DNA of 64,000 nt, taken from contig JACKAF010000004.1 of NCBI GenBank assembly GCA_020635235.1, forward strand, positions 248,001 to 312,000. The letters are read 5' to 3'. The notes beneath the pieces are model-generated. The model made no database searches. It had not been told where the DNA came from and saw nothing but the letters and a program-made list of their open reading frames with translations. The translations under genes were made by a program, and so were the position numbers. The DNA comes from Pseudobdellovibrionaceae bacterium (GTDB lineage: Bacteria; Bdellovibrionota; FAC87; UBA2466; JACKAF01). Position 1 is the first letter of the stretch, and every line of letters starts with the position of its first letter. This document shows positions 49,872 through 59,098 of the stretch, piece after piece.

Positions 49872-50894
49872 ATGATGAAGTTGCTATTAATTGTATGCCT
49901 GCTACCAACGGTTGTGTTGGCGGAAGTAGAGAAAGTTAGCCCGCTTAGGGACCAAACACCACCGTCGGTGGATCGCAGTCATACGCTCACTCCATCACGC
50001 GCACCTGAATCCTCAGCCACACCCACCACCCAGTTTACTAAAGAGGAATTCGAACGTTGCTTAAGACAGTCGCACTTTGCTTGGTTGGATGAAGACTCCG
50101 AAGGGACCTTTGTGGTTCAGGGGCCCAAAACCGACGGGAAAAACAGCGACTTTTATCTAGTCTATACGAAGTCTGGGGCCTACCGCCTGAACATGAAGGA
50201 TGTCGCAAAAGAGCGGCCGTTGACCTTGAAACTCAAGGCGGGATCCGTCGTGAAACTGGTGAGTTTGGCCGAGAAAAAAATGGACGGTAGCATCGCCGAT
50301 TCAAACGCGCTTTTTGCCGAAGCGGATCAAGAAAAAGCCAACGGTGCCAGTGAGGTCGTGTTGGAAGCTTTGGACTGGAACCGCGAGGTTGAGGCTTTTC
50401 TTCTTCTTGCGACCACCGAGTACTTTCGTTCTTCTCTTTCGGAATCGATTCGATCGGCGTCTGCAAAAGTCTATAAAGCCCGTGGGGAATCGGTGGAGAG
50501 CACTCTTGTCGGATCGATCCAACGTGCTAAGACCGCTATGGATGAGGCCAGCGCCGCTTTGGAGCAGCTCGCCGATGATCTCAAGCAAGAAAAGGTCGAC
50601 GCAAAATCCTACGAGAGTAAGCGCGAGCTTCTACGAAATGAGCACAAGTTCTGGATGGAAGCTTGGGGCGCGCTGAGCAATCGCAAATACCACACAGATG
50701 CCAACAAGTTTACAGAGGCAGAGCGGCGTGTGGCGATTGAAGATTTGGAGTCTCAGATCCGCCTGGGCTACCTCTTAAAGGGATTTCCTGCCTGCAAAGA
50801 TATCTTGGCTCCTGCCTTGAGTTTTCTTTTCCCTGCTGATGAGAAAAACCATTTGGGAGACTTTCTCAAGCAGCGGTTCCTAGAAAAGAAGTAA
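49872..50894 (+). CDS. Exported protein of unknown function
   Basis: 340 residues from ATG 49872 or the adjacent ATG 49875, with AGAGG upstream. The leader MKLLLIVCLLPTVVLA is a clear signal peptide. A Pro/Ser/Thr-rich linker (about 20-55) precedes a beta-type domain (ERCLRQSHFAWLDEDSEGTF, DFYLVYTKSGAYRL) and a long helical region with coiled-coil character (about 190-270). I recognise no family. It stands alone between the K+ operon and typA. Confidence 0.7.
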   Translation: MMKLLLIVCLLPTVVLAEVEKVSPLRDQTPPSVDRSHTLTPSRAPESSATPTTQFTKEEFERCLRQSHFAWLDEDSEGTFVVQGPKTDGKNSDFYLVYTKSGAYRLNMKDVAKERPLTLKLKAGSVVKLVSLAEKKMDGSIADSNALFAEADQEKANGASEVVLEALDWNREVEAFLLLATTEYFRSSLSESIRSASAKVYKARGESVESTLVGSIQRAKTAMDEASAALEQLADDLKQEKVDAKSYESKRELLRNEHKFWMEAWGALSNRKYHTDANKFTEAERRVAIEDLESQIRLGYLLKGFPACKDILAPALSFLFPADEKNHLGDFLKQRFLEKK

Positions 50895-50968
50895 GCCGAC
50901 TTAATCAAAGCTTTTCCTGATCCTCGTTGAGTTTCCGTGTGCTTCTGGCATACTATGGCCTTTTTCAC

Positions 50969-52768
50969 ATGGACCTAAGAAATCTCGCTATCATAGCCCA
51001 CGTTGACCACGGCAAAACCACGCTAATTGACGGATTATTCCGGCAGTCAGGCGTCTTCCAGTCCCACAAAGTGGTGGCAGAACGCGTAATGGACTCCGGG
51101 GATTTGGAAAGAGAGCGCGGTATCACTATCAGCGCCAAGAATGCCGCCTTTATGTGGAAGGGAACCCGAATCAACATTGTAGATACCCCAGGCCACTCCG
51201 ATTTTGGTGGTGAAGTAGAGCGGGCGCTCTTTATGGTGGATGGCGCGCTTTTGCTGGTGGATGCGGCCGAGGGCCCTCTGCCCCAAACTCGATTCGTACT
51301 GCGGAAAGCGCTGCAGCGTGGCATCAAGATTGTGGTGGTGATCAACAAAGTGGATCGGCCGGACTCGCGTATCGAGGAAGTGGAAGAGAAGGTCTTGGAA
51401 CTCTTTTACGATCTCGCCGAGGACGATACCCAGACCAACTACACCACGCTCTACGCGAGTGCCAAAGAGGGGTGGGCGAGCCTGGACAAGCACGAACGTC
51501 GAGAGGATTTTTCAGATCTGCTCGATACTATGGTGAAGGAAATCCCTCCTCCGCGCGTGCAAGCGGGCGGCCCTTTCAAAATGTTAGTGACCAACCTCGG
51601 CTACAGCGCGTACCTCGGGCAGCTGGCAGTCGGGCGGGTTCAGTCGGGAACCGTGGCGGAAAATCAAAGGGTCACGCTCTGGGGTAAAAACGGGAAGAAA
51701 GATTTTACGATCGTGGCTCTGGAAAGCTTTGCGGGCCTGGGCACTGAAAGGGTGAAGTCCCTCGAGGCGGGTGATATTGCGCTTATCTCAGGCGCCGAGG
51801 AACCCACCATCGGGGACACGATTGCCGACGTTTCTGTCAGCGAGCCGCTTCCGCGCATTCAGGTAGATTTGCCCTCGGTGGCAGTCCGAATTTCGGTGAA
51901 TACCTCTCCCTTTGCTGGCAAAGACGGTACCTATTTGACCAGCCGCCGGTTGGAGGAGCTTTTGCAGAAGGCCTGCTTAAGTAATGTCGCGCTCTCTTTG
52001 GAAGATACGGACAGCGCTGAGGTGTTTCTTCTAAAGGCCCGAGGGGAGCTGCAGATAGTTGTGGTGCTTGAGGAGCTTCGCCGCCAGGGGTTCGAGCTCA
52101 TGGCGGGCCGACCGGAAATTATCCCGGTCGACGTAGACGGTCAAAAAATGGAGCCCCAGGAGAGTCTGGTCATCGACATTCCTGAAAACAAGATGGGTAC
52201 CGTTACAGAAATAGTAGCCAAACGTGGCGGCCGTGTGCAGAGCGTGGAGCAGCTGGGAGGATCCCAGCGGATCCGTCTCGAGGTGGATATTCCCGCACGT
52301 GGGCTCATCGGAATACGTTCCACCTTGCTTACGGAGACGCGCGGTGAGGCTATTTATTCCAGTTCTTTTAAGAATTACATCCCTTACCAAGGCAAGCGCT
52401 TTAGCCGGAGCAATGGCGCGATCATCGCCGATCGCGATGGCGTGAGCACTCAGTACGCCCTTTTTGGCCTGGAATCTCGAGGCAAACTCTTTATTAAAGA
52501 GGGCACCCGCGTCTATGAGGGCATGATCTTTGGCGAACACAATCGACAAAACGATATGAACGCGGACGCCACAAGGGAGAAAAAGCTCACAAACATGCGG
52601 GCGTCTGGCTCGGACGAGTCCACCAAGCTTTCACCGGTTCAGGAGCCCTCGCTGGATGAGGCCCTCGAATGGATCGATGAAGACGAATGGGTGGAAATTA
52701 CACCCAAAACAGTCCGAGCAAGGAAAGCCGTCCTAAAGTCCAATCAGCGCCAGATTATCCGTAGTTAG
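50969..52768 (+). CDS. typA: Ribosome-associated GTPase TypA/BipA
   Basis: 599 residues from ATG 50969. The translational-GTPase domain has G1 AHVDHGKTTL, the switch I region ERERGITISAKN, G3 DTPGHSDFGGEVER and G4 NKVDRPDSR. Beta-barrel, EF-G-III and EF-G-V-like domains and the BipA-specific C-terminus (RGEAIYSSSFKNYIPY, GEHNRQNDMNADATREKKLTNMR as separate motifs) follow. It aids ribosome assembly and stress-dependent translation, notably at low temperature. An RRM gene with a structured leader lies next, so both may belong to a cold or stress response. The ribosome binding site is weak. Confidence 0.95.
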   Translation: MDLRNLAIIAHVDHGKTTLIDGLFRQSGVFQSHKVVAERVMDSGDLERERGITISAKNAAFMWKGTRINIVDTPGHSDFGGEVERALFMVDGALLLVDAAEGPLPQTRFVLRKALQRGIKIVVVINKVDRPDSRIEEVEEKVLELFYDLAEDDTQTNYTTLYASAKEGWASLDKHERREDFSDLLDTMVKEIPPPRVQAGGPFKMLVTNLGYSAYLGQLAVGRVQSGTVAENQRVTLWGKNGKKDFTIVALESFAGLGTERVKSLEAGDIALISGAEEPTIGDTIADVSVSEPLPRIQVDLPSVAVRISVNTSPFAGKDGTYLTSRRLEELLQKACLSNVALSLEDTDSAEVFLLKARGELQIVVVLEELRRQGFELMAGRPEIIPVDVDGQKMEPQESLVIDIPENKMGTVTEIVAKRGGRVQSVEQLGGSQRIRLEVDIPARGLIGIRSTLLTETRGEAIYSSSFKNYIPYQGKRFSRSNGAIIADRDGVSTQYALFGLESRGKLFIKEGTRVYEGMIFGEHNRQNDMNADATREKKLTNMRASGSDESTKLSPVQEPSLDEALEWIDEDEWVEITPKTVRARKAVLKSNQRQIIRS

Positions 52769-52811
52769 GCTGCCAGGAATTCTGGTGCAAGCCCAGATTG
52801 AGTGTGCTATG

Positions 52812-52900
52812 AGGTGTTTTTGTCCGTTCTGAAGACCTCTGGGCAGGTGCTCACTGAGATTTTCGCCGGCACCAAACCCAAACACCTTCAAGGAGGTCTT
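52812..52900 (+). promoter_or_regulatory. Structured 5' leader of the RRM gene that can sequester the Shine-Dalgarno
   Basis: AAGACCTC (52832-52839) is perfectly complementary to GAGGTCTT (52893-52900), which contains most of the AGGAGG site (52891-52896) of the RRM gene. A second 8-bp pair, AGGTGTTT (52812-52819) with AAACACCT (52880-52887), interleaves with the first, so they form a pseudoknot or are mutually exclusive. Shorter inner pairings exist (GGTGC 52846-52850 with GCACC 52869-52873). This suggests control of translation by temperature, by the protein itself or by another ligand. Confidence 0.6.
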
Positions 52901-52903
52901 TAA

Positions 52904-53251
52904 ATGGGTAAGAAACTGTTCGTAGGTAATCTTCCGTATTCTGCAACCAACGCTGAACTCAACGATTGGTTTTCTCCGTTCGGAACCGTTGAATCCGCCA
53001 ACCTGATCACGGATCGCGCCACTGGCCGTTCCAAGGGCTTTGGCTTCGTAGAAATGGCCAATGACGACGAAGCTCAAGCGGCGATTGATGAGCTCAACGG
53101 TAAAGAAGTCGAAGGCCGTGCCTTGACCGTGAACGAAGCGCGCCCGAAAGCGCCTGGTCGTTCCGGCGGTGGCTTCGGTGGAGGCCGCGGAAACTTCCGT
53201 GGTGGTTCCTCTCGCTTCGGTGGAGACCGCAGCGGCTCGAGCCGTTACTAG
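52904..53251 (+). CDS. RRM-domain RNA-binding protein with glycine/arginine tail
   Basis: 115 residues. A single RNA-recognition motif occupies about 3-80, with RNP2 LFVGNL and RNP1 SKGFGFVEM. The tail from about 85 is rich in Gly, Arg, Ser and Phe (GGGFGGGRGNFRGG). This is the bacterial Rbp family, cold-induced in cyanobacteria and able to bind RNA as chaperone. The start at 52904 has a perfect AGGAGG, but that site lies in a helix of the long leader. The gene follows typA by 135 bp. Confidence 0.92.
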   Translation: MGKKLFVGNLPYSATNAELNDWFSPFGTVESANLITDRATGRSKGFGFVEMANDDEAQAAIDELNGKEVEGRALTVNEARPKAPGRSGGGFGGGRGNFRGGSSRFGGDRSGSSRY

Positions 53252-53330
53252 TTCGTTGAGTCCACGGCGCGATTGGCCTTCTCTCTAAGTTTGCGATAAA
53301 ATCGCAGGCTTGGAAGATGGGGCGCGCGCC

Positions 53331-54182
53331 ATGGAACAACAACTTTTTCTGACGCTTCTCGAAAAAACTACAGTGGTCAATCTGCTGGGGACGATCGTTC
53401 TTCTCCTGGCAGTTATTGCGATCCGTTTTGTAGCTATCAATGCGATACTCCGTGCCAAGAATTTGAGCGTGGAGACGCGGCGTAGATGGAGCGTGAATTT
53501 GAGAAAAACCCTGCTCATCTTTTGGGTGAGCGGGGTTCTTTTTATCTGGGGACCGGAGATTCGCGGTCTCGCCCTTTCCCTAGCGGCTGTTGCGGTCGCT
53601 GTGGTTATTGCGCTGAAAGAGCTTATTCTCTGTGTGACGGGCTCTTTTTTGCGAACACTTTCGCGTTCGTTTTCTATTGGTGACCGCATCGAAGTAAACG
53701 GAGTGCGGGGCGATGTCATTGATCAGACTTTGCTCACCACGACGGTGTTAGAGATTGGTCCGGGAACACTCTCCCACCAGCAAACCGGGCGGGCGATAAC
53801 CTTACCCAACAAGATTTTTCTAGAATGCAACGTCGTCAACGAAAGTTATACGGACGACTTCGTCTTGCATACCATTGTAGTATCTCTTTACCGTTTGGAG
53901 GATTGGAAGCTGGCTGAATCCCTCTTGCTAAAAATCGCCGGGGAAGAAACCGCGGGCTACATGGAAGACGCCCGAAAATATTTTACGATGATGGGGGTCA
54001 AGCGCGGGGTGGAACTGCCGTCGCTTGAGCCGCGGGTGATTTTAAGCTTTCCAGATCACAAAAGCGTCAACCTGATGCTGCGGGCTTGCGTCCCCGCTCG
54101 GGCCAAGGGACGGGTAGAGCAAAAAATGGTGCGCAAATTCTTGGATAGTTTTCCCATCGACAGAGATGCCCTCCACGATTGA
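53331..54182 (+). CDS. MscS-like small-conductance mechanosensitive channel family protein
   Basis: 283 residues from ATG 53331 (a TTG at 53310 is in frame). Three N-terminal membrane helices lead to the pore-lining/beta region: ALSLAAVAVAVVIALKELIL, FLRTLSRSFSIGDRIEVNGVRGDVIDQTLL. A beta domain with ITLPNKIFLE and a C-terminal alpha/beta domain follow. These match the MscS family, which opens under membrane tension to release solutes. A minimal MscS has similar length. It ends 2 bp from the convergent GT25 gene. Confidence 0.85.
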   Translation: MEQQLFLTLLEKTTVVNLLGTIVLLLAVIAIRFVAINAILRAKNLSVETRRRWSVNLRKTLLIFWVSGVLFIWGPEIRGLALSLAAVAVAVVIALKELILCVTGSFLRTLSRSFSIGDRIEVNGVRGDVIDQTLLTTTVLEIGPGTLSHQQTGRAITLPNKIFLECNVVNESYTDDFVLHTIVVSLYRLEDWKLAESLLLKIAGEETAGYMEDARKYFTMMGVKRGVELPSLEPRVILSFPDHKSVNLMLRACVPARAKGRVEQKMVRKFLDSFPIDRDALHD

Positions 54183-54184
54183 CA

Positions 54185-54907
54185 CTATTTTAGATTTCTT
54201 AGGATATGTTTTTTGTAAAATTTCTCTGCCTTCCACTTGGCAGCGGTGAGCCACGGGGGTGGGTTCCCTTCCACCCATGAAGTAAAGGTACCGTTCTCGC
54301 TTCCCTGTTCCACAATCGGGTCGCCCAGCCATAAAAACTTAAGACCGATCTCAGGATCCATATGATTAAAAAGATGATCGATGGGCCAATTCGCCTGATG
54401 TGTTTCGAACCACGCAAGTCTCCTCTCAGAGGCGGTGTGGGTCAGAATGTAGGAATCCGCCGCCCGGCTGGCTTCGTGTTCGTAAAGTTGAGTCCCTTTT
54501 CGCAGGCGGCTACGAGGGGTGTACATATGGCAGGCACTACTCAAAAAAATCGTGTGATCTTCGCCAAGGGTTCTGGATTCCTCCAGCACGCTTACTAATT
54601 GCAAAGAAAAGTCTCTTGAAAGAAGAACATCGTCTTCCAGGATCAAGCACCTTTGGTAACCGCGCTCATACGCCATTTGGTGGGCGAGCCGATGCTTGCA
54701 CAAAACGGATTGGGTACCGGGGGAGAGTTCCGGAGATATCCAAGCTTTGTCAGCTGCGCTTAGTTCGTTGGCGTCTTTGTCTAGTACGTATTCAAAACCA
54801 GCCGGGAGGGCGGCCAGCTGTTTTTCAATTGAACGGGCGCGGTCCTCGTAGCCCGTTTTGCAATGTATGACGAAAATACCGTCAAGTCCGGCAAGTCGCG
54901 GCTCCAT
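54185..54907 (-). CDS. Glycosyltransferase family 25 (LPS-type beta-glycosyltransferase)
   Basis: 240 residues, ATG with GAGGAA upstream. The N-terminus GIFVIHCKTGYEDRARSIEKQL and the LILEDDVLLSRDF motif with its DxD-like EDD triad are hallmarks of GT25 enzymes of lipo-oligosaccharide synthesis. CKHRLAHQMAYERGYQ and the PIDHLFNH region fit the same family. It probably adds a sugar to LPS core or another surface glycan. It lies 32 bp downstream of the glutathione S-transferase gene on the same strand. Confidence 0.87.
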   Translation of the reverse strand: MEPRLAGLDGIFVIHCKTGYEDRARSIEKQLAALPAGFEYVLDKDANELSAADKAWISPELSPGTQSVLCKHRLAHQMAYERGYQRCLILEDDVLLSRDFSLQLVSVLEESRTLGEDHTIFLSSACHMYTPRSRLRKGTQLYEHEASRAADSYILTHTASERRLAWFETHQANWPIDHLFNHMDPEIGLKFLWLGDPIVEQGSENGTFTSWVEGNPPPWLTAAKWKAEKFYKKHILRNLK

Positions 54908-54939
54908 CGCATTCCTCTACCATAGCCGGGACGGACAAG

Positions 54940-55563
54940 CTAGTGCGGTCGGTCTCGCCGTTGGGTAGCCTTTTGAAAGGCGGGGCGTTGCTGAAGCCGT
55001 TCCAGGTAATCTTCCAGGCGAGGGTACCCTAAGGGAACCTCCGAGCGAATAGCCCAAATGAGGCAGTTTCCGGCGAGAATATCCGCAACCGTAAATCGCT
55101 CGCCGACTAGAAAGCTACGGTCCTTCAATCCCGTATTTAGTGCCTTAGCGGCCCGCGCAAATTCCCATTGTCCAATTTCCCGCATTTGCGCAATACGTTT
55201 GGTTTCGGGAAGGGCAAAGGTGTGCTTGGCAATAGTCCAAAGCCCCTGCTCGAGTTCAGTAATAATGAAAGAAAGCCACTGATCAAAAATCGCGCGATCT
55301 TGGGTATAAGCTTTGGGCGTAAGTTGTTTTTCAGGAAACTTATCCGCAAGGTACGTGCAAATTGCAGCCGATTCAAAAAGGAGGAAGCCGTCATCGTCAA
55401 TGACGGGAACTTTGCCGTAGGGATTTTTGAGAAGAAACTCAGGCGTGCGGCTCTCACCTGCCTTGGGGTCGGTAGGGATATGCTCAAAAGAGATTCCCAG
55501 CTCCTCAGCGGTCCAGATAACTCGAAACGTGCGGGTTCGGATCGAACCATAAACCTTTAGCAT
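54940..55563 (-). CDS. Glutathione S-transferase family protein
   Basis: 207 residues, ATG with AGGAGA. An N-terminal thioredoxin-like domain has YGSIRTRTFRVIWTAEELGI, NPYGKVPVIDDDGFLLFESAAICTYLA with the cis-Pro and glutathione-contacting ES pair, followed by a helical C-terminal domain (FLVGERFTVADILAGNCLIW). The catalytic Ser/Cys is most likely a Ser or Thr in SIRTRT. It conjugates or reduces electrophiles with glutathione or acts as a disulfide reductase. It diverges from the ArsM-type gene, and both may belong to detoxification, though no shared control element was seen. Confidence 0.88.
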   Translation of the reverse strand: MLKVYGSIRTRTFRVIWTAEELGISFEHIPTDPKAGESRTPEFLLKNPYGKVPVIDDDGFLLFESAAICTYLADKFPEKQLTPKAYTQDRAIFDQWLSFIITELEQGLWTIAKHTFALPETKRIAQMREIGQWEFARAAKALNTGLKDRSFLVGERFTVADILAGNCLIWAIRSEVPLGYPRLEDYLERLQQRPAFQKATQRRDRPH

Positions 55564-55665
55564 TGTGTTCTCCTACCGGGAAACTCGCTCCTGTCAGGCA
55601 AATTGGCAAGGAGCATTGTGGCGAGGCCGATTCATGGTAGGATGCCGCCAAAGGGGAGTTTCGTG

Positions 55666-56703
55666 GTGGGTACAATCGAAAGCGTAAAAGAATATTACGG
55701 CAAAGTACTGCAGGGTTCCAAAGATCTTAAAACCAGCGCATGCTGTTCGGTGGAGGCGTTGTCGCCGGCACTTCAAAAGATGGTCTCCGAAGTCCATCCG
55801 GAAGTGCGGGAGCGATTCTACGGGTGTGGCGCTCCCTTTCCCGCGGAATTAAAGGGCGCGACGGTACTGGATCTGGGTTGTGGTACCGGAAGAGATTGCT
55901 ATGTGCTGTCTCAATTGGTCGGAGAGTCGGGGCAAGTGATTGGCGTCGATATGACCCACACTCAGCTCGAGATTGCTAGAGCCCACGAGGAGTTTCACCG
56001 CAAGAAGTTTGGATACGCGCGATCCAACGTGAAGTTTCTGGAAGGCTACATCGAGGATCTCCAGTCCATTGGGATCGCGGACGCTTCCGTGGATGTCGTG
56101 GTTTCAAACTGCGTGACGAATCTCTCTCCGGATAAAGAAAGAGTCTATTCTGAACTGCTGCGAGTGCTTAAGCCCGGGGGAGAGTTGTACCTTTCCGACG
56201 TGTTTTCTTTGCAGCGGTTGCCGAGTCACTTTCGGGAAGATCCGATTCTTTTAGGCGAATGCTTGGGCGGGGCGATGTATGTGGAGGACTTTCGCCGCTT
56301 GCTTTTCGATCTCGGTGTACGCGACTACCGTGTGATGAACCGAAGCAAAATAGAATTGGTCAACGAGTCCGTGTCAAATAAAGCGGGCGGCTTTGATTTT
56401 TACTCAATCACCATTCGGGCTTTTAAACTGGATCTGGAAGATCGATGCGAAGACTACGGGCAGACCGCCTATTACCTGGGGACCATTCCGCAACTTCCCC
56501 ATGGCTTTCGGCTCGATGATCACCACTACTTTGTGACGGGTAAGCGTCTTGCGGTATGTAGCAATACGGCGGCGATGCTGCACTCCACCCGGTACGCCCC
56601 CCATTTTCGCATTGAAGGGGATCTTTCCAGACACTATGGACTCTTTGATTGCGGGCCGTCTCCGGCCGTAAGCCCTGAAGAGGGCACCGGGGCCTGTTGT
56701 TAG
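55666..56703 (+). CDS. arsM: ArsM-type arsenite S-adenosylmethyltransferase
   Basis: 345 residues from GTG 55666, seven bases after GGGGAG (GTG 55663 is adjacent). All four arsenic-binding cysteines of ArsM are present with matching context: Cys26 (SACCS), Cys54 (FYGCGAP), Cys149 (VSNCVTNLSPDK) and Cys199 (GECLGGAMY). The SAM motif is VLDLGCGTGRDCYVLSQLVG. A C-terminal ArsM_C-like domain ends in ACC. The length and motifs resemble the long form known from algae. It should methylate As(III) to volatile or less toxic species. No arsR, arsB or arsC gene lies nearby. Confidence 0.9.
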   Translation: MGTIESVKEYYGKVLQGSKDLKTSACCSVEALSPALQKMVSEVHPEVRERFYGCGAPFPAELKGATVLDLGCGTGRDCYVLSQLVGESGQVIGVDMTHTQLEIARAHEEFHRKKFGYARSNVKFLEGYIEDLQSIGIADASVDVVVSNCVTNLSPDKERVYSELLRVLKPGGELYLSDVFSLQRLPSHFREDPILLGECLGGAMYVEDFRRLLFDLGVRDYRVMNRSKIELVNESVSNKAGGFDFYSITIRAFKLDLEDRCEDYGQTAYYLGTIPQLPHGFRLDDHHYFVTGKRLAVCSNTAAMLHSTRYAPHFRIEGDLSRHYGLFDCGPSPAVSPEEGTGACC

Positions 56704-56774
56704 CGATGCGTTAGAAATCTGTTTTCAAATGTCCCGGCTTCCGCCAATCTAAGCGCCATTAGATTGGAGGGGGT

Positions 56775-57635
56775 ATGGTTAGCAACGCTTTCCCAAAATG
56801 GTCAGAAATCATAAATTTAAAAGACTATCCAATTGAAAACCTGGAGAGCCCGCAGGCAAAGGCGCTCTTGGAGAAGTGCCGCCGTTCTCTACAGGAGAAT
56901 GGGAGCTGCGAGATGCCCAATTTTATTACCCCTCTTGCCCTAAGCCGCCTTGTCCAGGAAGGTGAATGGCTGCTTGGAAGCGCCTTTCATAACTCTCTAG
57001 TTGGGAACGCCTACCTGGAGGAGCTCGATCCGAGTTTACCGGAAGGGGATCCCCGCCGGGTGCTGGATGTAACCTCTCTCGGGGCGGTGGCGTACGATGA
57101 TTTTCCTCTCGATTCCTGGTTACGAAAAATCTACGAGTGGGATCCAGTCATGCGGTTTATTGGGGCCATTCTTGAACTCCCGGAGATCCACCGCTACGGC
57201 GATCCCATGAGTGGACTAAATTTAGCCGTAATGAAGGAGGGAGATTACCTCCGTTGGCATTTTGATCAGTGTGATTTTGTTACCTCCCTAGCGATTCAGC
57301 TTGCGGAAAACGGCGGGGAGTTTGAGTTTGTACCGCGATTGCGATCCTCTGAAAATCCGAACTATGAAAAAGTGGGCGAGATCCTTGCGGGAGGGCGCGA
57401 GGGTGTGGTTACCTTGGCGAACAATCCGGGGACATTGCTTCTCTTCCAAGGCCGCAACTCCATCCATCGGGTTACCAAGATTGCAGGGGCAACACCACGG
57501 CTAATCGCGCTTTTATCGTACGCCGAGAAGGCGGATCTCGTGGGAACGGATTACCTCCGTCGGATTCGTTATGGACGGGTGGCCTGTCGCAAAGCCCCGA
57601 GTACTTTCGAAGAGGTGAAAAGTCGTGCGTCCTAA
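56775..57635 (+). CDS. Fe(II)/2-oxoglutarate-dependent oxygenase (amino-acid hydroxylase-like)
   Basis: 286 residues, ATG with GGAGGGGG. A jelly-roll oxygenase core holds the iron triad His162-x-Asp164 (WHFDQCDF) and His231 (NSIHRVTKIAG), with Arg in ATPRLIAL as likely 2-oxoglutarate contact. The retained Asp argues for a hydroxylase; related BesD/HalD halogenases replace it with Gly. It is 71 bp after arsM and overlaps the aldehyde dehydrogenase gene by 11 bp. A free amino acid or similar small molecule is the likely substrate; its identity is unknown. Confidence 0.8.
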   Translation: MVSNAFPKWSEIINLKDYPIENLESPQAKALLEKCRRSLQENGSCEMPNFITPLALSRLVQEGEWLLGSAFHNSLVGNAYLEELDPSLPEGDPRRVLDVTSLGAVAYDDFPLDSWLRKIYEWDPVMRFIGAILELPEIHRYGDPMSGLNLAVMKEGDYLRWHFDQCDFVTSLAIQLAENGGEFEFVPRLRSSENPNYEKVGEILAGGREGVVTLANNPGTLLLFQGRNSIHRVTKIAGATPRLIALLSYAEKADLVGTDYLRRIRYGRVACRKAPSTFEEVKSRAS

Positions 57636-59097
57636 GTTGGAATGGGCCGAGAGCTGGTTGAAATCGCCTAAGTCCTTGTATCTCGGCGGCGAGTGGGTAA
57701 AAGGGCAGACTCTTTATGAAAGCGAAAATCCCTATACGCAAAAAGCAATTGCCCAGCTGACCGACGCTTCCGAATCTGAAGTGGATCAGGCCGTACAATG
57801 TGCCAGAAAAGCGCTCAAGGGCCCGTGGGCCACAGTCAGTCGGCGCGAACGGGCGGAGATACTTCGCAAGCTCGGACAACTGGTACGCAAAAACCAGGAA
57901 GAACTCGCCACTCTGGAGAGTCTCGACAATGGGAAGACCTTTGAAGAAGCCTTATATGGGGATCTTCCAGACTCGGCAGACATTTTTGACTACTATGCCG
58001 GATGGACCGACAAGTACTACGCCGAAAACTGTCCGGTGGAGGCAGGCTTTGTTAACTATACCGTGCATGAGCCTATAGGGGTTTGTGGCCTGATCGTCCC
58101 GTGGAACTTCCCACTGCTCCTTGCGCAGTGGAAGCTTGCGCCTGCGTTAAGCATGGGAAATACCGCCATAGTAAAGCCCGCCCCGTTTACTTCTTTGTCC
58201 TATATTCGCTTTGTAGAACTTGTACACGAATCGGGTCTTCTGCCTCCTGGAGTGCTAAATCTTGTGACTGGGGATGTGCGTGCGGGAAAGGCGATTGCGG
58301 ATCATCCGGGCATTGACAAGGTGTCGTTCACAGGGAGCACCGCGGTTGGCAAACAGATCGTACAAAGTTCAGGTAGGTCCAATTTAAAACAGGTCACGCT
58401 GGAGCTGGGTGGGAAAGCACCCAATATTATTTTTTCAGACACGCCCGATTTGGAAAAGGTGATTGAGCGTTCTTTTGCTCTAATGTTTTCTCAAAAGGGT
58501 GAGAAGTGCACAGAGCCCACACGGTTTTTGATTCAAAATTCCATTTACGAAAAAGTGGCTCAACGCTTAACAGAAATGGCTGAGGCCGTTCGTTGCGGAA
58601 ACCCGCTCGAAGCGGGAACGCAACAGGGACCGCAATGCCACCGCGCCCATCAAGAGCGGGTCTTGGCCTATATTGAATCTGGGAAAAAGGGAGGCGCGAA
58701 ACTTCTGTGTGGTGGGGGACCGGATGCGGGCCAGCGCAGCGGGTATTTTGTAAGGCCGACGATTTTCGGTGACGTCGACAACCGTTCCAAAATCGCGCAG
58801 GAAGAGATTTTCGGCCCCGTGCTTTGTTTGATTCGTTTTGAGACCGAAACTGAGGCCGTCGAAATGGCAAACGACAGTCCCTATGGCCTAGCCGCGGGAG
58901 TGTATACCGCCGATCTATCGCGCGCGCACCGGATAGCCGCCGCGCTTGAAGCGGGTATGGTATTTGTGAACCATTACGGGTGTTACCACTTCGCAAGCCC
59001 ATTTGGGGGAATCAAGCAAAGTGGCTGGGGAAGAGAAATGGGCGTACATTCGCTTTCTGAATACACACGCCTGAAATCTATTTGGATCAAACACTAA
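57625..59097 (+). CDS. NAD(P)+-dependent aldehyde dehydrogenase
   Basis: 490 residues, GTG start with GAGGTGAAA. Family motifs are all present: VPWNFPLLLAQWKLAPALS, KPAPFT, the FTGSTAVGKQI turn, ELGGKAPNI with the general-base Glu, catalytic Cys in KGEKCTEPTRF and EEIFGPVLCLIRF. It is nearest to betaine-aldehyde/aminoaldehyde dehydrogenases in style. It oxidises an aldehyde to an acid, probably an intermediate of the pathway shared with the upstream oxygenase and downstream lyase-like enzyme, with which it is tightly packed. Confidence 0.92.
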   Translation: MRPKLEWAESWLKSPKSLYLGGEWVKGQTLYESENPYTQKAIAQLTDASESEVDQAVQCARKALKGPWATVSRRERAEILRKLGQLVRKNQEELATLESLDNGKTFEEALYGDLPDSADIFDYYAGWTDKYYAENCPVEAGFVNYTVHEPIGVCGLIVPWNFPLLLAQWKLAPALSMGNTAIVKPAPFTSLSYIRFVELVHESGLLPPGVLNLVTGDVRAGKAIADHPGIDKVSFTGSTAVGKQIVQSSGRSNLKQVTLELGGKAPNIIFSDTPDLEKVIERSFALMFSQKGEKCTEPTRFLIQNSIYEKVAQRLTEMAEAVRCGNPLEAGTQQGPQCHRAHQERVLAYIESGKKGGAKLLCGGGPDAGQRSGYFVRPTIFGDVDNRSKIAQEEIFGPVLCLIRFETETEAVEMANDSPYGLAAGVYTADLSRAHRIAAALEAGMVFVNHYGCYHFASPFGGIKQSGWGREMGVHSLSEYTRLKSIWIKH

Positions 59098-59098
59098 C

